From positions 1-64,000 of IMG/VR virus record IMGVR_UViG_3300046167_000733: a stretch of 64,000 bases of DNA, one strand, 5' to 3'. The number at the start of each line of letters is the position of its first letter. Within the stretch, counting starts at the first letter, position 1. A program made the position numbers and the translations under genes. The notes beneath the pieces are model-generated. The model was not told the DNA's origin, did no database searches, and saw nothing but the letters and a program-made list of their open reading frames with translations. Below are positions 42,611-50,497 of the stretch, in pieces. This DNA is from a virus.

Positions 42611-42618
42611 TATTTATA
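42611..42618 (-). promoter_or_regulatory. T4-type late promoter L7 (minus strand)
   Basis: TATTTATA on the plus strand = TATAAATA on the minus strand, followed by CTAGGAG and ATG 42592. Drives the four-gene minus cluster. Confidence 0.75.
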
Positions 42619-42661
42619 TAAAAAATAATTACAAAAAAGTGAAAAAAAATGAATTATTCAC

Positions 42662-42690
42662 TTGACAAAAGATGTTTCATATGTTACTGT
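42662..42690 (+). promoter_or_regulatory. Early sigma70-like promoter P11
   Basis: TTGACA (42662-42667), 17 bp, TACTGT (42685-42690); the downstream TACTGTAAGACATAATAAGAAA is shared with P1. Divergent from late promoter L7. Confidence 0.8.
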
Positions 42691-42727
42691 AAGACATAAT
42701 AAGAAATATATAGAAAGGAAAATTATT

Positions 42728-43018
42728 ATGAATTATTTAAATACTATAACAAAAACTAACGTTGACAGACTGATAGGTTTGCTTGACCCTGATAGTGGTG
42801 TATCAGTAACACGAAATGTGTACCCTGATATGATAAACCCTAAAGGTCATGTTACTCACAAGTATATAGTTGACACTATAAATCGTGATGCTAAACTAAG
42901 TAAACTCAACACTAAAGATAAAACATATCTTAGAAGATTGGTACAGTCAGTCTACGGTTGCTGTTGCTTACGTAAACTAGAATTAGAAAGGAAATATTAT
43001 GAAAAAAATAGATTATGA
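42728..43018 (+). CDS. Hypothetical protein, 96 aa
   Basis: 96 residues from ATG 42728 with the AAAGGAAAATTATTATG leader. A DPDSG turn, several Lys/Arg-rich helices and a GCCCLRKLEL Cys cluster near the C-terminus. Overlaps the next gene by 20 bases. No family recognised. Confidence 0.6.
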   Translation: MNYLNTITKTNVDRLIGLLDPDSGVSVTRNVYPDMINPKGHVTHKYIVDTINRDAKLSKLNTKDKTYLRRLVQSVYGCCCLRKLELERKYYEKNRL

Positions 43019-43256
43019 ATGTGAAGGTTGGGCATCTGGAGTCAATGGCGAAACAGCATCTGCTACCATTGAGTTTACTGCGACAATAGTAAACGGAAAT
43101 GCAGTTGTTGATGCTGAGTCCATTATGGTTTGGGCAGAAGGTATATCTGATTGTTCTGAAACAGTTACTGAAATGCAGTGTCCACAAGATATGATGGAAC
43201 AATGTAATGAGTACTTAGAATTTTTAGGTAATGAAGAAATATATTCATACGCATAG
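42999..43256 (+). CDS. Hypothetical acidic protein, 85 aa
   Basis: 85 residues with its own AAAGGAAATATTATG site inside the preceding gene. The N-terminal half looks like a beta unit (ASATIEFTATIVNGNAVVDAESIMVWAEG); the C-terminal half is acidic with three Cys. No family recognised. Confidence 0.58.
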   Translation: MKKIDYECEGWASGVNGETASATIEFTATIVNGNAVVDAESIMVWAEGISDCSETVTEMQCPQDMMEQCNEYLEFLGNEEIYSYA

Positions 43257-43268
43257 AAAGGAAATATT

Positions 43269-43406
43269 ATGAATAATTTATGTGAAAGATGTGATGGAAG
43301 TGGAACCGAGTGGTTCAACGGAGTAGAGTCAGAAGATGACTGTATGACCTGTGACGGAACAGGCACTCAAGAAGGATGTGATGATTTATTCAGGTCCATT
43401 CGGTAA
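43269..43406 (+). CDS. DnaJ-type zinc-module micro-protein, 45 aa
   Basis: 45 residues holding two C-x-x-C-x-G-x-G repeats (CERCDGSG, CMTCDGTG), the unit of the DnaJ Cys-rich zinc domain, without any J domain. Strong AAAGGAAATATTATG leader. It may bind partner proteins or RNA; function unknown. Confidence 0.65.
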   Translation: MNNLCERCDGSGTEWFNGVESEDDCMTCDGTGTQEGCDDLFRSIR

Positions 43407-43440
43407 AGTAGATTTTAGAAAATAAAATATATTATTTAGC

Positions 43441-43469
43441 TTGACAAAAGATGTTCCGTATGATACTTT
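43441..43469 (+). promoter_or_regulatory. Early sigma70-like promoter P12
   Basis: TTGACA (43441-43446), 17 bp, TACTTT (43464-43469); spacer AAAGATGTT as in P11. Confidence 0.75.
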
Positions 43470-43493
43470 AATAATATAAGAAAGGAACTTATT

Positions 43494-43745
43494 ATGAAAC
43501 TAGTATATGAAACGCAAATCGTAATAGAGAATAAATGTAAAGGTGGCAACATCTTTGTGTTCGATGTCTCTATTGAAGAGGCGCAGTCTGAAGACTACTC
43601 TCGTTTCTATAACGAGATGAACTTGCCAGACGGTAAAGATTATTGGGAATGTATCCGTTCCGAGTACCTCGTGGACGAATGCGATTGGGCAGAATGGTTG
43701 GATGATTGTCCAACATACCTACAGAAAGGAATAATTTATGGGTAA
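43494..43745 (+). CDS. Hypothetical acidic protein, 83 aa
   Basis: 83 residues, first gene of P12 with an AAAGGAACTTATTATG leader. Beta-type start, then a very acidic Trp-rich second half (DECDWAEWLDDCPTY). It overlaps the metallopeptidase gene by 8 bases. No family recognised. Confidence 0.6.
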   Translation: MKLVYETQIVIENKCKGGNIFVFDVSIEEAQSEDYSRFYNEMNLPDGKDYWECIRSEYLVDECDWAEWLDDCPTYLQKGIIYG

Positions 43746-44350
43746 TACACTAAAACTAAAATATCGAAAATATCTAGGTGAGTTTCATCTAAGACAAAAC
43801 CGTGGTGCAAGAAGAACACGCGATACTGAGAAAAGAAAGACTTATCGTGCCGAATGGGCATACACCAGAAACATGGGTGGTAAAGATATGTTCGAATCTA
43901 TTGAAGAAGCAGAGAAGTTTGCTAAAAGAATATACAAGTCTAAGACTTGGAATAAACTTTGGGAAGAAAACTTTAGGAGTTGGCAAACTGAAAATGTAGG
44001 AACTAGAAAACCTATCATACTTGCGGCACAAAGAGAGTCAAAAAGACTTGGTGGACATACAGATGGTCATAGGGTTACTCTTTATAAGAGTGGTCTTTGC
44101 AAGTATACTCTACTTCATGAACTTGCGCATTGCCTCGGTCATATGCATCATGGTCGGTCATTCCGTAAAACAGTCCTTGCTTTGGTAGGAACCTTTCCTA
44201 GGAGCAGACCATAAGAAAGAACTGAAGAGATGTTTCAAAGAACAAGGTCTCAAGTATGGAGACGCAAGGAAACCAAAAACCTTTGAACAATGGCAGAAGT
44301 CTTATACACACATGATGTTGTTGAGACATAGACAAAGGCAAGCAAAATGA
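43738..44350 (+). CDS. Putative zinc metallopeptidase, HExxHxxGxxH (frame broken)
   Basis: About 203 residues once one base is removed from TTTC at 44194-44197. The motif HELAHCLGHMH fits HExxHxxGxxH, the extended zinc site of metzincin-type peptidases, near residue 124. The N-terminal part is basic. After the correction the C-terminus reads LGADHKKELKRCFKEQGLKYG, the usual helical tail of small phage peptidase-like proteins. Target unknown. Overlaps the next gene on ATGA. Confidence 0.68.
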
Positions 44351-44511
44351 GTAGAGAACTATATATGGAAAGAATCAAGAATGCCTATGAAGCATCGTAT
44401 CGATGTGAAGGGGGTTCTTGGGGTCGCGGATATTGGAACAGTGTAGTTGAACAACTTCACAGGAACTATTGGCGAGGAATAGAAAAATCTAAAAATGATT
44501 TACACAGGTAA
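44347..44511 (+). CDS. Hypothetical protein, 54 aa
   Basis: 54 residues starting on an ATGA overlap. Rich in Arg, Tyr and Trp (YRCEGGSWGRGYWNSVVEQLH). No family recognised. Confidence 0.52.
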   Translation: MSRELYMERIKNAYEASYRCEGGSWGRGYWNSVVEQLHRNYWRGIEKSKNDLHR

Positions 44512-44517
44512 GAAGGT

Positions 44518-45060
44518 ATGAATATATTTCACGTAGATACTGACCCAAAGATTTGTGCCGAACAGATGTGTGACAAGCACGTAGTGAAGATGGTAATTGA
44601 GACTGCTCAGTTACTATCAACCACGCATCGTGTTGTAGATGGTAAAGAGTATAAGGGTAAGACAAAGTCTAATCGTAATATCAAACGTTGGTTACACCCT
44701 GACTCAGAGATGGAAACAAAACTTTACAAAGCATGTCACGTCAATCATCCCTCTACTATTTGGACAAGAGAAACATCATCAAACTATGAATGGTTGTATA
44801 CACACTTCATTGCGTTGTGTGATGAATACACTCATAGGTATGGTAAGGTACATATGACTGACACTAAGTTACGCAATACATTATCTCGAACACCTCGCAA
44901 TCTTTTACAGGGTGGAGTGACTGAGTTCAAACAATGTATGCCTGACTACTGTAAACGCAAGAACCCTATTGAGGCATATCGCGTTTACTATATTAATGAA
45001 AAGAAAGATTTCGCTAGATGGACGAAAAGAAATATTCCATCTTGGTATATTAGTGCTTGA
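44518..45060 (+). CDS. Pyrimidine-dimer DNA glycosylase-like protein
   Basis: 180 residues beginning MNIFHVDTDPKICAEQMCDKHVVKMVIETAQLLSTTHR, then HPSTIWTRETSSNYEWLYTHFIALCDEYTHRYGK. This matches a phage family I recall being annotated as pyrimidine-dimer DNA glycosylase (PF03013-like, distantly related to T4 endonuclease V), which would repair UV damage. Catalysis is not certain from sequence alone. AGAAGG site; the 3' end runs into promoter P13. Confidence 0.7.
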   Translation: MNIFHVDTDPKICAEQMCDKHVVKMVIETAQLLSTTHRVVDGKEYKGKTKSNRNIKRWLHPDSEMETKLYKACHVNHPSTIWTRETSSNYEWLYTHFIALCDEYTHRYGKVHMTDTKLRNTLSRTPRNLLQGGVTEFKQCMPDYCKRKNPIEAYRVYYINEKKDFARWTKRNIPSWYISA

Positions 45061-45085
45061 CTTATTGTGTAAAGTATGATATAGT
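45057..45085 (+). promoter_or_regulatory. Early sigma70-like promoter P13
   Basis: TTGACT (45057-45062), 17 bp, TATAGT (45080-45085), preceded by AGTGC and overlapping the preceding stop codon. Confidence 0.8.
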
Positions 45086-45120
45086 ATAATATGTAACAAC
45101 TAATAATAGAAAGGTTTAAT

Positions 45121-45306
45121 ATGAATTATAGTTGGGAAAAAAGAAGACGCCGTGAAAACAAGAAAGTGGTTGAGGACATGTTCTCTGGGAACTATGACAA
45201 AGACTACAAGAAAGGCATTTCATGGGGAAATGATAATAAATATGCAGACTCACTCGTAGGTGATATCTGTCGTAATACAAGAGCATACGAAAATGACTGG
45301 AATTAA
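45121..45306 (+). CDS. Hypothetical basic protein, 61 aa
   Basis: 61 residues; AGAAAGG site before ATG 45121. Arg/Lys-rich start (WEKRRRRENKK) and Asn/Tyr/Gly-rich middle. First gene of P13. No family recognised. Confidence 0.58.
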   Translation: MNYSWEKRRRRENKKVVEDMFSGNYDKDYKKGISWGNDNKYADSLVGDICRNTRAYENDWN

Positions 45307-45307
45307 T

Positions 45308-45568
45308 ATGACATACGAAGAAATAGTAAACACACTCCGAGAGGGTGTAGTAAAGTTATCCTTTACGAAAGTGAAGGATGGTGGCGTTCGTGATATGACC
45401 GCAACCTTGAAATCGGATTTGATACCCGAAGACAAGATGCCTAAAACAGACGCGAACGAGAAACTTCAGAAGAACCAAACTGCGGTACGAGTATTTGATA
45501 CTGACCTCAATGACTGGAGAAGTTTCCGCGTTGATAGTTTACTAACCTTCAATCGCGCCACCGCATAA
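45308..45568 (+). CDS. SH3-like beta-barrel phage protein, 86 aa
   Basis: 86 residues from ATG 45308, one base after the previous stop. LREGVVKLSFTKVKDGGVRDMTATL, LIPED and VFDTDLNDWRSFRVDSL match a small family of T4-like phages annotated as SH3 beta-barrel fold proteins. Role unknown; adjacency to gp33 and replication genes is conserved in my memory of related phages. Confidence 0.72.
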   Translation: MTYEEIVNTLREGVVKLSFTKVKDGGVRDMTATLKSDLIPEDKMPKTDANEKLQKNQTAVRVFDTDLNDWRSFRVDSLLTFNRATA

Positions 45569-45569
45569 T

Positions 45570-46038
45570 ATGGCAAAGAAGAAACGTAAACTCAGCTGAG
45601 GAACAACGTCTTGCCGCGAGTGAACGTCTTGCGAAAGCACGACTTGCTCGTGGGCATGATGGCAGTGCATCGGTTCATGAGGATATACGAGACTTACCTG
45701 AAGACCATGCCTTGCATTGGAAGAAAGTAAAACAGTGGATAAAGAACTGTGAACTTGATATCAAAACAAAGGACATGCGTCTGAAGAGAGACTCAAAGAA
45801 TTGGAAAGAACGTAACGAGTATACGAAACTCCAAGTCTATATTGCTAACATGAAGTCATATCTCAAAACAGGAATGTGGTTAGATATGTTTTATGGTGAT
45901 GAGATGCAACATAAAACAAGATGGACTGTTCTCAAAAAAGGTTACCATGATAATGGTGAAGTGAAACGTGTCACGGGTCTTTGGTATGATGATATCGGAG
46001 TATGGGACAAAACAAAGAAAGAAGAATATGAAAGTTGA
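45570..46038 (+). CDS. Conserved T4-like protein, about 155 aa (frame broken)
   Basis: The reading from ATG 45570 stops after nine codons because of one extra base at 45594-45597; removing it gives about 155 residues, beginning with a basic AKKKRKL. LPEDHALHWKKVKQWIKNCELDIKT and a C-terminal RVTGLWYDDIGVW follow. Family function unknown. The gene lies between the SH3-like gene and gp33 and overlaps gp33 by 11 bases. Confidence 0.65.
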
Positions 46039-46306
46039 TTTTATACAGGGTGGAGCAGATAGTCCTACCGACGAAAAAGAAGAAAGTAATTTCTTAAACA
46101 AAAAAATGTTCAGTAAGTTGATAGAAGATACCGTAAGGAAAATGTCTATGTCTTATATGGATGCCGTAGTATATCTCTGCGAGGAGATGACAATCGAGAT
46201 TGAAGATGTTAAGAAATATCTATCAGTATCTATCAAAGAGAGGATTGAGGCAGAAGCAATGAACCTAAACTTTCTTGAGAAGTCTCACCCATTACCCACA
46301 ACATAG
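46028..46306 (+). CDS. gp33: gp33-like late transcription co-activator
   Basis: 92 residues from ATG 46028. The helical core FSKLIEDTVRKMSMSYMDAVVYLCEEMTIEIEDVKKYLS with NFLEKSHPLP end matches T4 gp33, which binds the RNA polymerase flap and couples late promoters to the sliding clamp. This fits the many TATAAATA promoters here. gp55, the partner late sigma factor, is not in the window. Confidence 0.85.
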   Translation: MKVDFIQGGADSPTDEKEESNFLNKKMFSKLIEDTVRKMSMSYMDAVVYLCEEMTIEIEDVKKYLSVSIKERIEAEAMNLNFLEKSHPLPTT

Positions 46307-46319
46307 GAGATAAAAATGT

Positions 46320-46327
46320 TATAAATA
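46320..46327 (+). promoter_or_regulatory. T4-type late promoter L8 (gp32)
   Basis: TATAAATA, three bases upstream of the -35 box of early promoter P14; both serve gp32. Confidence 0.7.
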
Positions 46328-46330
46328 CAC

Positions 46331-46359
46331 TTGACTTTACAGTCACAATATGATATAAT
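46331..46359 (+). promoter_or_regulatory. Early sigma70-like promoter P14 (gp32)
   Basis: TTGACT (46331-46336), 17 bp, perfect TATAAT (46354-46359); ACAAGGAAAAAT leader to ATG 46403. Confidence 0.85.
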
Positions 46360-46402
46360 ACAAACAATACAAAAAACACAAAACATACAAGGAAAAATAT
46401 AT

Positions 46403-47329
46403 ATGTCTTTTGCTAATCTAAAATCTAATCGTACTGATGTTTCTAAACTCGCTAATGCCGCCGCAGAAATGTCAACCACAAAAAAATCCACAAATAAATA
46501 TGAAGACTTACGGTTCTGGAAACCGACTGTCGATGAGTCTGGCAATGGTTATGCTGTTGTAAGATTTCTTCCTGCAGGGGAAGGTCAAGAATTACCTTGG
46601 GTAAGATACTTTGACCATTTCTTTAAAGGTGCTACAGGTCAATGGTATGTAGAGAAATCTCTTACCACACTGGGTGGACAAGCAGACCCTGTGAGTGAAT
46701 ACAACTCACGTCTTTGGAACTCTGGTATCGAAGAGGACAAAGAAACTGCTCGTAAACAAAAGAGACGACTACATTATGTAACCAACATTATGGTACTAAG
46801 TGACCCATCTAATCCTTCTAACAATGGTAAAGTATTCCTTTACGACTTTGGTAAGAAAATCTTTGATAAGATTATGGATAAGATGCAACCTGAGTATCCT
46901 GATGAAACTCCTGTCAACCCATTTGACTTTTGGAGTGGTGCTGATTTCCAACTCAAGATACGTAACGTTGCGGGATATCGTAACTACGACAAGTCTGAGT
47001 TCAAGTCTCCGACACCTCTATTAGAAGGTGAAGAAACTAAACTAGAAGCAACCTATAATACTATGCATGACATGAGTGAGTTTACTGACCCATCATCATA
47101 CAAGTCTTATGATGACTTGAAGGCACGACTTGAAGTTGTGTTAGGTCAAGCAACTGGTTCTGGTTCTACTATGAAGAATGAATCATTACAGAGAACTGCC
47201 GAGACTGTTGGGTCTAAGTCAGTTGAACCTCAAGTGATACCGTCTGCACCTCAACCGAAGGTCGCGATGGCATCTGAGGGAGATGATGATACATTATCCT
47301 ACTTCGCGAAACTCGCGGCAGAGGATTAG
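46403..47329 (+). CDS. gp32: Single-stranded DNA-binding protein gp32
   Basis: 308 residues from ATG 46403; an in-frame ATG at 46331 lies in the promoter. The N-terminal basic tail for cooperativity is SFANLKSNR. The OB-fold core has EDLRFWKPTVDESGNGYAVVRFLPA, WVRYFDHFF, RLHYVTNIMVLSDPSNPSNNGKVFLYDFGKKIFDKI. The C-terminus is acidic (EGDDDTLSYFAKLAAED) for protein contacts. It coats ssDNA in phage replication and repair. No Cys occurs anywhere, so the zinc site of T4 gp32 is absent. Single-gene unit with early and late promoters and a strong terminator. Confidence 0.95.
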   Translation: MSFANLKSNRTDVSKLANAAAEMSTTKKSTNKYEDLRFWKPTVDESGNGYAVVRFLPAGEGQELPWVRYFDHFFKGATGQWYVEKSLTTLGGQADPVSEYNSRLWNSGIEEDKETARKQKRRLHYVTNIMVLSDPSNPSNNGKVFLYDFGKKIFDKIMDKMQPEYPDETPVNPFDFWSGADFQLKIRNVAGYRNYDKSEFKSPTPLLEGEETKLEATYNTMHDMSEFTDPSSYKSYDDLKARLEVVLGQATGSGSTMKNESLQRTAETVGSKSVEPQVIPSAPQPKVAMASEGDDDTLSYFAKLAAED

Positions 47330-47336
47330 GACTAAG

Positions 47337-47363
47337 GGGAGACTTTCGGGTCTCCCTTTTTTT
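47337..47363 (+). terminator. Intrinsic terminator after gp32
   Basis: GGGAGAC (47337-47343), loop TTTCGG, GTCTCCC (47350-47356), then seven T. Ends one base before the stop of the convergent minus-strand tail gene. Confidence 0.93.
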
Positions 47364-47364
47364 A

Positions 47365-48855
47365 TCACATTCCTTGAATAAGACTACTACCATATCCTCT
47401 AGCAAGTCCAAATCTATCTTCTCTATTAAGTGCATCAGAAATCATACCCACGAGACTAAATCCACCACTGCTATTATGGATTTGACTATTGTCGGTTGTT
47501 GGAGCATTGACTATAATTGGTAGGTTCGTTCCTAACAACTGACTATTTGGTCCTCTTTCTAATAAATCTTCCAAGTTTTTAAGGCGTATTGCCTGTTTCT
47601 CCAAGTGTCTTATTCTGTCAATTTCTATCTGCTCAAGTCTATCATAAATTTCTGGGTTAGGTAATAATTTTAATCTACTAAACTCATCAAGTTCTGTTTG
47701 AGTTCTACCCGTCATATTAAATTTTGCTAATTGTCTTTCAATCCTCAAATCCCCTATACCTTCCCTACCACTTCTTCTTCCCTTTAGAAAATTTCTTGAC
47801 ATTTCTCCAATTCCACCTGGAAGAATAGTGCCTAATGTCGCAACAGTATCTCCTAAAACATTTGTAACTGGCGCAACTATTCCTTCATCAAATCCAAATA
47901 AAGTCCCTCTGACAATACCCATTTTTTTTATTGCTTTATCTTGTACTTCAAATCTTGCTTTTTGTTCTACAAACTTTGTATTAAAAGATGCTCTCTGTCT
48001 TTCTCTGAATGTTCCATTTTGAATTACGGCATCCATAATTTCTTTTTGTTTGTCTTGAAGTTTTTGACTTTTAAACAGTCTTCCTATAATACCATATGCC
48101 TCAGACTGAAAATTAATTGCCTCATCATTCATTCTTGCCATTAATGCACCAAAACCAAATTGTTCTCTAAATTTTAAAACATTCATTCTGGACTTCTGGT
48201 AAAAATTCATCTCCTCATCAGCAATCTCATTAAACTGTTCACCTCTCTTCTTTGTAGAGGTTATTTTATCTAACGCCAAACCAATACCACGCGCGGCAAA
48301 GTTCAACACAGGGGTACCTTTAAACTTATCTTTTAATCCCTGTTCACTTGCACCCATCCTGCGTGGTTCAATTAAATTTCTTTTTTCTTGAACCTCCTCA
48401 TCACCTACGACTACATCTTTTATATTATCAAGAAGTTTTCTTATTGGTCCAATTGATTTTGAAAGTGCTAATAAAGCAAGACCTATTCCTACAATTCCTA
48501 ATAAGAATAATCCAAAAAACTTCAGTGTTTTCATAGAGAAGAGTTTGAACTTTTCATCACTTTTTTTCTTATCTTTTTTCTGATTCTTGAAGAAACCAAA
48601 TAATTTAGAGAACTTTCCATCAGTCTTTTTATCATTATTCTTTTTTCTCTTTTCACCTTCTGCAGTATCACCTTCTTTAGAGTTTTTGTCTCTTTTTAAA
48701 CCTTTAAACTGTTTATCAAATATTTTTATTTGTGTTACTAATAACTCATTTGTTGTGTCAACCTTTTCCGCAGTTTGCGCGGCAAAAAACGCAGTTTCTC
48801 CGAGTGCCGCTTGTTGTTCATCTCGCATCTTTTCTGTTACATCTTTTAATGCCAT
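47365..48855 (-). CDS. Tail tape-measure-like protein
   Basis: 496 residues. The N-terminal 100 residues are helical and charged with long Lys-rich stretches, followed by a strong membrane-like helix (about 113-135, FGLFLLGIVGIGLALLAL). A long helical region and a C-terminal LPIIVNAPTTDNSQIHNSSGG strand resembling the ends of phage tail chaperone/tape-measure proteins follow. Its place after gp26 and gp51 matches the T4 hub gene cluster, where gp28/29 follow. Tape measure is inferred from context, composition and size. Confidence 0.55.
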   Translation of the reverse strand: MALKDVTEKMRDEQQAALGETAFFAAQTAEKVDTTNELLVTQIKIFDKQFKGLKRDKNSKEGDTAEGEKRKKNNDKKTDGKFSKLFGFFKNQKKDKKKSDEKFKLFSMKTLKFFGLFLLGIVGIGLALLALSKSIGPIRKLLDNIKDVVVGDEEVQEKRNLIEPRRMGASEQGLKDKFKGTPVLNFAARGIGLALDKITSTKKRGEQFNEIADEEMNFYQKSRMNVLKFREQFGFGALMARMNDEAINFQSEAYGIIGRLFKSQKLQDKQKEIMDAVIQNGTFRERQRASFNTKFVEQKARFEVQDKAIKKMGIVRGTLFGFDEGIVAPVTNVLGDTVATLGTILPGGIGEMSRNFLKGRRSGREGIGDLRIERQLAKFNMTGRTQTELDEFSRLKLLPNPEIYDRLEQIEIDRIRHLEKQAIRLKNLEDLLERGPNSQLLGTNLPIIVNAPTTDNSQIHNSSGGFSLVGMISDALNREDRFGLARGYGSSLIQGM

Positions 48856-48879
48856 ATCTTTACCTTATTACTCTAAGAA

Positions 48880-49048
48880 TTATTTATTCTTTTCTGCCTC
48901 TTCTTCAAGATGTGTTTCCAACAATGTCAAATAAACTTCTCTTTCCCAAGGCATCATATGATTGATATCAGTAAGAGAATAATTGAAATGTTGCATCAAC
49001 GCGAAATTAGTTTGATAGTGATTAATTAAACTATCATGTGAGAGGCAT
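48880..49048 (-). CDS. gp51: gp51-like baseplate hub assembly protein (frame broken)
   Basis: 55 residues from ATG at 49048 once one extra base (49035-49038) is removed: MPLTDSLINHYQTNFALMQ, then YSLTDINHMMPWEREVYLTLL and an acidic tail. LMQH...WERExY is the pattern of the short gp51 homologues of marine T4-like phages, catalysts of hub assembly. It starts two bases before the gp26 stop is cleared, as in T4 where 26 and 51 are adjacent. As written it would end after five codons. Confidence 0.72.
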
Positions 49049-49049
49049 A

Positions 49050-49757
49050 CTAAAAAAAATCTGAGAGACCCTCCAATGTTAATTTGTTTTCTCTATTACA
49101 AGCAGAACAAGTCCACTCAATCTTTTTCTGTAGTGAAGGAGTACTATCAATAAACTCTGTAACTTTCTCAAATTGTTGAGTTGTCATAGAGTCAATAAAC
49201 CCTGTTATTTCTTCTGAACTCCACTCCGTTATTCTTTCGTCTGGTGTGTTTATAGAAACTATACAATCCTTTACCATAATCATACCAAACTCTGAACCTG
49301 ACATACCTTCTTTATAATTATTAATAAATGCTAGATAAGTTGGATATCTTAATTCTATACTTATTTCTTCGTTTAATTCGATAGTAGGACTCTTTGGATT
49401 GTCTTGAACAATTTCCACACTCGTCAAGTCAACAACAACTTCTGTACTTGCTTCACAACCTTCCTGTTGACATTTTGCGTTAAAGTTTGAGGTTTCTCCT
49501 ACAGACCTTGCGCGTATTTGAGTAAACAAATATTCAACATCATATGTTGTTAACATTTTTGGGTTTAGTGTATCATATACACATGCAACAATAGTATCTA
49601 TCATTGCCCTCATAGAAAGTTTTTCATCTTTAGACTCAAATGCCTGTAAAAGTATTTTCTCTTCTTTTACGAAATAGGGTCTGAAAGTTATTTTCTTTTT
49701 TGAAGAGGGTATCTCAAGTTCATATCTGATTGATTCATTTAATTTAGGTAGTGCCAT
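49050..49757 (-). CDS. gp26: gp26-like baseplate hub chaperone
   Basis: 235 residues: ALPKLNESIRYELEIPSSKKKITFRPYFVKEEKILLQAFES start and TYDVEYLFTQIRARSVGE, the signature of T4 gp26. Four Cys (KCQQEGC and TCSACNRENK) form a probable zinc finger that joins the N- and C-terminal parts. Works with gp51 and gp27/gp5 in hub assembly. Confidence 0.85.
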   Translation of the reverse strand: MALPKLNESIRYELEIPSSKKKITFRPYFVKEEKILLQAFESKDEKLSMRAMIDTIVACVYDTLNPKMLTTYDVEYLFTQIRARSVGETSNFNAKCQQEGCEASTEVVVDLTSVEIVQDNPKSPTIELNEEISIELRYPTYLAFINNYKEGMSGSEFGMIMVKDCIVSINTPDERITEWSSEEITGFIDSMTTQQFEKVTEFIDSTPSLQKKIEWTCSACNRENKLTLEGLSDFF

Positions 49758-49789
49758 AATATTTATTTTTTCTCCATAGTAATATTATA

Positions 49790-50494
49790 TTAAAAGATTT
49801 TTCTTAGTATTCCACCAAGTAGTGCTTCGCCTAGTTGACTTCCTCGTGTTTTAAAGTTTTTGCTTTCCCAATTTTTGTAAGATAGTTGAACAGTAACTTC
49901 CATCAATCCTCCCTCACCTGTTGCGAGAGGTAATACATTCATTGATGTAGGAAAAGCATTTATAAGTTTACATTCATATACAACATCTTCTGGTAATATA
50001 GCATTGAGGTCAAACTCACCTTGTGCGAAATCTAGAGGTCCAAGTCTCGGTAATCTTCCCCTAATACTTGATGGTATCTTACCTGTATCAAATAATTTTT
50101 TCTTTGCAATAGGAAATGCCACACCTTTTTTGAGTTGTTGTATTGTTACAGTTTTGGTATAGTCGCTATGATAACCTATAGTTTGTGCTTCTTGATTAAA
50201 CGCAAGATTTTGCCATTCTTCAAAATACGACCTTGTTTTGTAATCATTCAAAATATAAAAAGACATCGCAACATCTGCAACTATATATCCATACGCAACC
50301 TTTTCCACTTCAGTTCCTGAACGAGAATCAATCGTTGTTATTTGTCTTCCTGGAAGGTCACATCTAGTACAAAGTATTGTCATTTCTCTTGCATTATCAT
50401 TAATAGGAGGCAACTGAACCCTGAACATATTGCCCATTGCCATACCACCACCAGATGATACCTCTGAAAGGAAATCGTCTATACTTACTGCCAT
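49790..50494 (-). CDS. Tail-tube-like baseplate protein (gp54/gp19 fold)
   Basis: 234 residues: MFRVQLPPIND, LCTRCDLPGRQITTIDSRSG, VAYGYIVADVAMSFYILNDYKTRSYFEEWQ, and VYECKLINAFPTSMNVLPLATGEGGLMEVTVQLSYKNW. This strand order is that of gp19, gp48 and gp54, the tail tube and its baseplate initiators. gp48 is the larger relative at 51.6 kb, so this one is best read as the gp54-type tube initiator, though shorter than T4 gp54 (320). Confidence 0.65.
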   Translation of the reverse strand: MAVSIDDFLSEVSSGGGMAMGNMFRVQLPPINDNAREMTILCTRCDLPGRQITTIDSRSGTEVEKVAYGYIVADVAMSFYILNDYKTRSYFEEWQNLAFNQEAQTIGYHSDYTKTVTIQQLKKGVAFPIAKKKLFDTGKIPSSIRGRLPRLGPLDFAQGEFDLNAILPEDVVYECKLINAFPTSMNVLPLATGEGGLMEVTVQLSYKNWESKNFKTRGSQLGEALLGGILRKIF

Positions 50495-50497
50495 ATC

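Noticed and set aside
43386-43427. 14-codon frame after the DnaJ-like module
   Set aside because: Too short, no own ribosome site; could be the true C-terminus after another base error, but nothing decides this.
49760-49767. AATAAATA before gp26 on the minus strand as a late promoter
   Set aside because: One mismatch, and the predicted start would fall inside the gene.
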